From positions 248,001 through 312,000 of the forward strand of contig JACKDV010000007.1 in NCBI GenBank assembly GCA_020633315.1: a stretch of DNA of 64,000 nt. The letters run 5' to 3'. The notes beneath the pieces are model-generated. The model was not told where the DNA came from. It worked only from the letters and a program-made list of their open reading frames with translations, and made no database searches. Source of the stretch: Myxococcales bacterium. GTDB lineage: Bacteria; Myxococcota_A; Polyangia; Nannocystales; Nannocystaceae. Both the position numbers and the translations under genes were made by a program. This document shows, piece after piece, positions 59,953 to 64,000 of the stretch; the first letter of the stretch is position 1; every line of letters starts with the position of its first letter.

Positions 59953-59980
59953 GGCCGGGGCCTCGCCCGCGCGCCCGGCC
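59953..59980. terminator. GC-rich hairpin between convergent genes
   Basis: GGCCGGG (59953-59959) and CCCGGCC (59974-59980) form a 7-bp stem with a 14-nt GC-rich loop, 4 bp after the ECF operon stop and 16 bp from the convergent lipoprotein gene. No T-tract. Confidence 0.4.
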
Positions 59981-59995
59981 GTGGCGCAGGACCGG

Positions 59996-61090
59996 CTAGC
60001 GCAGGACCTGCAGGTCGATGTCGGCGGCGCCCACTCGGCTCGCGCCGAACACCAGCAGGTAGGTGCCCGCCTCGAGCATCACCGAGACCCGATGACCGGG
60101 CTCCAGCCGGGTCATGCGTCCCTCTTGATCGAACGCGGGCCACCACGGCGGGTAGGGCCTCTGCCCCGGGGCATAGGGCGCGACCAGCTCCACCCACGTG
60201 CCCGGATCGCCCTCCATGAGCAGGCGGGTCGTCCGTGGCCGGGGGACCTCCAGCCGCAGCAGGCGGGCCATGCCCTCCTCGGCCCCACGCAGGGGCCCCA
60301 GCACCTCGTCGTCGTTGCAGTCGAGCGAGACGCTCAGCCACAGCGAGCCCTCCTCGAGCCGCTGGGTGGGGAGCCGCGCGTCGTACAGCCCGGGAAACAG
60401 GCGGGGGGCCTCGCGGACGTAGGTCTGCTCGATGCCCCACGGGGTCATGTCGAAGATCCCCTCGAGCTGATCGAGGATCTCGGTCTCGCCGTCCTCGCCC
60501 GAGAGCGCGGCCGCGAGCCGGAGCATCGCCCCGTCGCCCTCGGTCTCGCGCACCCAGTGGGCGAAGTGGGCGGCCTGGTCGTAGCTCAGGCGCCCGTGGT
60601 CGTAGTCCCTGCGGCTGAGGGCGAGCTGGGTGAGCAGCTCGCCCCGCAGGTCGCGGGGATCGTGGCGCACGGGCGTGCCGCCGTAGAGCTCGGCCATGCC
60701 CTCCTCCACGAAGTAGGCGTGGCCGGGGGAGTCGATGGTGGCGTGGACCAGCTCGTGTGCGATGCTGTCGCCCTGCGCGAAGGCGATGCGGGTGCCGGGG
60801 TAGAAGCAGCCGGTCGCATCGTCGTCGCAGTAGTCGGGCAGCTCGTCCTCCAGCCAGTACACCACGAAGGGCTCGTCGCTCCCGTCGGGGTCGAGCGACG
60901 CCGCGATGCGCCCGACGGCACGGTCGAGCATGGCCAGGGTGCCCGCGCACACCGGGGCGTCGAAGTCGGTGCCCAGGCGCAGGTGCTCGGTCTCGTGCTC
61001 GATCTCGGGGAGCGGCTGGCAGCCCGAACCGGCCAAGAGGCCGGCCAGGGCCCATCTCGTGGGGGCGTGATGCCGACCGAGCTCACTCAT
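59996..61090 (-). CDS. Gluzincin-like metallopeptidase lipoprotein
   Basis: A 364-residue lipoprotein (signal ending GLLAGSGC). The domain at about 90-250 has IAHELVHATIDS (HExxH), then GHAYFVEEGMAELYGG, where the second Glu would be the third zinc ligand of a gluzincin. A beta-rich C-terminal region (SLWLSVSLDCNDDEV, HRVSVMLEAGTYLLVF) follows. Cys residues near 45-100 probably form disulfides (APVCAGTL, YCDDDATGCFY). The start at ATG 61090 puts the signal first; the frame is open to 61492 as a shadow. It is predicted to act at the cell surface or outside; substrate unknown. Confidence 0.78.
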   Translation of the reverse strand: MSELGRHHAPTRWALAGLLAGSGCQPLPEIEHETEHLRLGTDFDAPVCAGTLAMLDRAVGRIAASLDPDGSDEPFVVYWLEDELPDYCDDDATGCFYPGTRIAFAQGDSIAHELVHATIDSPGHAYFVEEGMAELYGGTPVRHDPRDLRGELLTQLALSRRDYDHGRLSYDQAAHFAHWVRETEGDGAMLRLAAALSGEDGETEILDQLEGIFDMTPWGIEQTYVREAPRLFPGLYDARLPTQRLEEGSLWLSVSLDCNDDEVLGPLRGAEEGMARLLRLEVPRPRTTRLLMEGDPGTWVELVAPYAPGQRPYPPWWPAFDQEGRMTRLEPGHRVSVMLEAGTYLLVFGASRVGAADIDLQVLR

Positions 61091-61150
61091 CCGCGGGCCC
61101 AACGACCGTTGGCGCTGCGCATTACACGGGAGCATCGGTCCCAAAAGGGT

Positions 61151-61171
61151 GCCCCGCCGCAAAGGCGGGGC
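61151..61171 (-). terminator. Intrinsic terminator of the M15 enzyme gene
   Basis: On the minus strand GCCCCGCC-TTTGC-GGCGGGGC (61171-61151) forms an 8-bp perfect stem followed by ACCCTTTTGG. It is 77 bp after the stop of the 61248-62930 gene and before the next start on the same strand. Confidence 0.7.
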
Positions 61172-61247
61172 CTCTGCGGCGGGGCGGTCGGGGTCGCGGG
61201 CGTCCCTCGGGGGGCGAGGAGCGCCCGCATTCGGGGATCTCGTCGGA

Positions 61248-62930
61248 TCAGAGGTCGGTCGTGAGCTCCACCTGCGCGCCCACCAGCACCTCCACGGTGA
61301 CGGTGCCCGAGGGCGGCACGAAGGACTCGCCGGTGGCCTCGGTGAGGAGCTCGCCCTCGGGGCCCAGGGCCGTCCAGCGGCGCATGGGCTCGCCCTCGTC
61401 GAAGCCCTCGGCGGGGGCGATCCACGCCCCGTCGCGCTGCTCGAGGCGCGCCGAGAAGGGCGAGGCCGAGAGGTCGAGCGAGGGCGCTGCACCCGGGGCC
61501 AGGGCCCCGAACAGCACCGGGTCGACCGCGTCGTAGCGCCAGTCGCAGTGCACGTGCGAGGTGTACTCCACCAGCTTGCCGCCGTTGTTGGTGCAGGCCG
61601 ACTCGAGGGTGCTCAGGCTCACCGAGACCGGATCGAGATCGAAGCCGTCGCCGTACATGTGGCGCGAGCTGGTGGCTCCGTCGATCGAGGCGTTGTAGCT
61701 GGGCGAGCGGTAGCCGGAGTTGACCTTGATCGGGCCCAGGGCGTTGCGCAGCGTCTGCAGGCGAGCGATCGCGTGGGGCTGCACCACCGCGTAGCGGCCC
61801 TTGTACGACTGGGCGATCTCGCTGAGCATGAAGTTGGGGGCGATCTGCAGGTCGCCCACCGCCTCGAGATCGATGAAGTTGATCGGCGCCCGGTAGTTGA
61901 CGTTGCCCGACAGCGGCGCGGGGTAGTCGTAGCCCGAGCCCACCGACGAGGCGGGCACCAGGCTCACGCAGGCGGTGCCGTCGCCCGATGCCCCGGGGAA
62001 GCACAGGTCGCCTCCCGCTCCGCCGCCTCCGGGCGCGGGCGGCTCGTCACCCCCTCCTGCGCCTCCACCACCACCACCGCCGCCGGAGCAGCGGTCGCCG
62101 CCCTCGCGCACGGTCACGTGCGAGACGCCGAGCAGCGAGTTGATCGACAGGTAGTCGGCGCGGCGGGCCGAGAAGAAGTCGAGGTGCTTGCCGATGATGG
62201 CGCTGCCCGTGTCGTCGGCGCTCACGCAGCCGTCGTGCACGAAGCCGCCCCACGGCGCCTCGCCGGGCATCTGCACCCCGTCGAGCTGCTCGATGTACAG
62301 CGACGATCCATAGGGGACCACGCTCTTGTCCACCGCCACCGACCGGAAGGGGACCAGGGCCCGGCTCTGCACTCCCTGGCCCCACGGGTGCTCGGCATCC
62401 ACCGCGAAGTAGCACGGCGAGGTCGGGCAGCCGCACGAGCCGGAGTAGTTGAGCACCGTGCCGTCGGTCAGCCGGCCCGTGCCCTCGAGCTTGATCGCAT
62501 CGGCGAAGCCCTGCGGCACCTTGCTCAGCTCGTGGCAGGAGTCGTCGTAGAGCGAGACGCTGTCGGAGCCGCCGAAGGCCGACTCCTCGGTGATCCAGTA
62601 GTAGGTGAGCTCGAAGCTGCCCAGGGCCGCTCCGGGCTCGCCGCTGGCCGGGGCCGCGCCACCCCCTGCGCCGTCGCAGACCACGGCCTTGTCTGGGCAG
62701 CAGTCGCCGTAGTCGGCGCACTGGTCGTCGCACCAGCAGCCCGCCGCCGCTTGATCGCCGCAGGCTTCCGCGCAGCTCGCGGTCTCGTCGGTCTCGGCGC
62801 CCGACTGCCAGATTCCGCGATTCTCACCGTCCCGCCCGCCTTCTTCGACCACGCAGGCGGCCAGCCCGGCCGCGAGCGTGAGCATGGTGAGCCCGCTCAT
62901 GAACTCGATGGTACGTTGCATGGTCCGCAT
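61248..62930 (-). CDS. Somatomedin B - 3D domain - M15 peptidase lipoprotein
   Basis: A 560-residue lipoprotein (lipobox LAAC, Cys26) with three modules. Residues 53-85 hold exactly eight cysteines in the somatomedin B pattern (CAEACGDQAAAGCWC, CADYGDCCPD). Residues 106-275 form an RlpA/MltA-type 3D domain (FELTYYWIT, SVVPYGSSLYIEQLDG, DDTGSAIIGKHLDFF). After a Gly/Pro linker, about 345-470 is an M15-type peptidase (FMLSEIAQSYKG, NSGYRSPSYNASIDG, SRHMYGDGFDLDP with zinc His/Asp, SHVHCDWR with the last His). A beta-rich tail follows. It should act on peptidoglycan, cutting cross-links (M15) and glycans (3D). The somatomedin B domain suggests binding outside the wall. Confidence 0.88.
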   Translation of the reverse strand: MRTMQRTIEFMSGLTMLTLAAGLAACVVEEGGRDGENRGIWQSGAETDETASCAEACGDQAAAGCWCDDQCADYGDCCPDKAVVCDGAGGGAAPASGEPGAALGSFELTYYWITEESAFGGSDSVSLYDDSCHELSKVPQGFADAIKLEGTGRLTDGTVLNYSGSCGCPTSPCYFAVDAEHPWGQGVQSRALVPFRSVAVDKSVVPYGSSLYIEQLDGVQMPGEAPWGGFVHDGCVSADDTGSAIIGKHLDFFSARRADYLSINSLLGVSHVTVREGGDRCSGGGGGGGGAGGGDEPPAPGGGGAGGDLCFPGASGDGTACVSLVPASSVGSGYDYPAPLSGNVNYRAPINFIDLEAVGDLQIAPNFMLSEIAQSYKGRYAVVQPHAIARLQTLRNALGPIKVNSGYRSPSYNASIDGATSSRHMYGDGFDLDPVSVSLSTLESACTNNGGKLVEYTSHVHCDWRYDAVDPVLFGALAPGAAPSLDLSASPFSARLEQRDGAWIAPAEGFDEGEPMRRWTALGPEGELLTEATGESFVPPSGTVTVEVLVGAQVELTTDL

Positions 62931-63348
62931 CCCGCAGTTCTTTACATAGACCTACACCCAGGCCCTTGTCTACTGAAAAGTGAACCACCTGTCATGTTCT
63001 GATTCGAGCCCGTACGGGGATCTAGACGCAGAATTCGTAAGATCCAGCCAGGTGCTGATCTCGCGGCGGGGCGTTCGATACCCACATTCGACTACACCAC
63101 TCGATGTGATGGTGAGCCACCGTCCTCGATGGTCTCGGGGGCAAGCAACCCCAGCACACTGTGCGGCCTTGTTCTCGATTGCCCCGACTTCGGCGTGACC
63201 CACCGCGCCTCCGCGATCCCACGATGCCATCGAAGAGCGCCGGCATCGCTGGCCCACTCGCCGCGATGCTTCTCGGCTCGGCTCGGCTCGGCTCGCGTCG
63301 AGCGGTCACCCGAGCGGCATTGCACCCGGCCCCGTGGCGTGCGGCGGC
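62931..63348. other. 418-bp GC-poor gap
   Basis: No gene supported. The first 260 bases are clearly AT-richer than the surrounding genes, with stops in all frames; the rest contains a pentanucleotide repeat. A tRNA-like T-arm (GTTCGAT at 63073) is present but its stem mispairs. This may be an old insertion scar or a long promoter region for the minus-strand M15 gene. Confidence 0.5.
63272..63295 (+). repeat. CTCGG pentanucleotide repeat, 4.8 copies
   Basis: Four perfect CTCGG units and a partial fifth, in non-coding DNA upstream of the stop of the permease gene. No frame is affected, so phase variation is unlikely. Confidence 0.8.
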
Positions 63349-64000
63349 CTAGTTGCCCGAGAGCACCCGGGCGGGCTCCATCCGCGCGGCCCGGCGGGCT
63401 GGCAGTAGCGCCCCGAGCACGCAGAAGCTCACCGAGAACGCCAGCGAGGCCACGATGAGCCACCACGGGAAGTCGAAGTAGGTGGTGGGCTTGTACGGGA
63501 AGTCGGGCACGTAGCGAGCCGACACCTGGTCGAAGATCGATGCGGCCGTGACCGCGAGCAGCAGGCCGGCGGTGCCCGCCATCATGCCCAGCGACGCGGC
63601 CTCGCCCAGGATGATGCGGCCGATGTCGCCGCGGGTGGCTCCCACCGCTCGCATCACGCCGATCTCCCGCTGGCGCTCGTACACCAGCATGAAGAACACG
63701 TGCATGATGTTGACGGCGGCGATGCCCACGATCACCGCGCTGACGAGGCCGAAGACCATCATGAACACGGCGATCAGCAGGGCGGCCTGCTCGGCGCCGC
63801 TGTCCTTGACCTGGAGCTCGAGGTCCTCCACGCCCTTGGCCACCATCGCCACATCGTCCTTGACCGGCACCTCGACGATCACCGAGTGGTAGCGCTGGGC
63901 GTCCTCCGCGTTGCCGAACTCGACGTTGTAGCGCTGTACGTAGCCCAGCGGCAGGGTGATGCCCAGCGGGATCGCCTTGTCGGAGAAGCCCACGAACATC
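63349..64000 (-). CDS. MacB/FtsX-like ABC transporter permease, C-terminal part (partial)
   Basis: The last 217 residues are visible; the gene runs off the right edge. It shows the end of an extracytoplasmic domain (NVEFGNAEDAQRYHSVIVEVP) and a coiled segment. The FtsX-type permease core follows: LLIAVFMMVFGLVSAVIVGIAAVNIMHVFFMLVYERQREIGVMRAVGATRGDI (seen in pieces) with the ERQREIG/RAVGAT coupling motif, two more helices, and ARRAARMEPARVLSGN at the end. This matches MacB, LolC/E and related permeases that move lipoproteins or peptides. The ATPase would lie upstream outside the window. Confidence 0.9.
   Translation of the reverse strand, partial: MFVGFSDKAIPLGITLPLGYVQRYNVEFGNAEDAQRYHSVIVEVPVKDDVAMVAKGVEDLELQVKDSGAEQAALLIAVFMMVFGLVSAVIVGIAAVNIMHVFFMLVYERQREIGVMRAVGATRGDIGRIILGEAASLGMMAGTAGLLLAVTAASIFDQVSARYVPDFPYKPTTYFDFPWWLIVASLAFSVSFCVLGALLPARRAARMEPARVLSGN

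Noticed and set aside
63060..63099. tRNA or tmRNA 3' end (GTTCGAT ... ACACCA)
   Set aside because: The T-stem has two mismatches of five pairs and no matching acceptor or anticodon arm was found upstream.
63272..63295. Phase-variable repeat
   Set aside because: The CTCGG repeat lies outside any coding frame and not within a recognisable promoter spacer.

Overview
The window is about 70% GC with strong G/C third-position bias, long antisense shadow frames, and a gene style typical of Myxococcota: Ser/Thr kinases with HRDFKP catalytic loops and TPR tails, a MYXO-CTERM-like sorting tail, ECF sigma/anti-sigma pairs, and about fifteen lipoproteins with Ser/Thr/Gly-rich linkers. The linker style and thrombospondin type-3 proteins fit the Nannocystineae (Nannocystis/Plesiocystis/Enhygromyxa-like); that placement is inference. 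No rRNA, tRNA, CRISPR array, IS element or phage genes were seen.

Layout. 1-8 kb: end of a SprT-like protein, fabH, a PLD-family protein, a cytochrome-like lipoprotein, queD, a large gene broken by many single-base frameshifts, and a receptor-type Ser/Thr kinase. 8-14 kb: a hydrolase, a 0.9-kb GC-poor gap ending in a promoter with two dyads, a lipoprotein, a second kinase and a Cys-rich lipoprotein. 14-22.4 kb: slyX-xseA, terC-aroE, ftsZ, a small histone-fold protein on the opposite strand, then ftsQ-ftsA. 22-31.5 kb: an ECF sigma module, thrombospondin-repeat surface proteins, a lipase-like hydrolase and an ABC exporter pair behind 23-bp tandem repeats. 31.5-44 kb: an FG-GAP lipoprotein, bolA, murC, mutY, a histone-H1-like winged-helix protein, a large L,D-transpeptidase, a Cys-rich lipoprotein, topA with an H1-like N-terminal tail, and a pentapeptide-repeat lipoprotein. 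44-50.9 kb: acylphosphatase, a cytochrome/beta-barrel pair, a low-molecular-weight phosphatase, a MORN fragment, a MEMO protein and pssA. 51-64 kb: an M61 peptidase, membrane protein, cupin, TolC-like channel, a four-gene ECF operon joined by ATGA overlaps, a gluzincin-like lipoprotein, a somatomedin B-3D-M15 wall enzyme and the end of a MacB/FtsX-like permease.

Themes. Division and wall genes (ftsZ, ftsQA, murC, L,D-transpeptidase, M15 enzyme) are present but scattered, and ftsZ is cut off from ftsQA. Three genes give a eukaryote-like chromatin flavour: the histone-fold protein (strong promoter with an UP-like phased AATT element), the acidic/Lys-Ala-Pro winged-helix protein, and topoisomerase I with a 110-residue basic tail. 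I consider this set, the cytochrome-like proteins with non-CXXCH heme motifs, and the four-gene ECF operon the best leads for something undescribed. Several genes have a -10-like hexamer 6-8 nt before the start codon, suggesting leaderless mRNAs.
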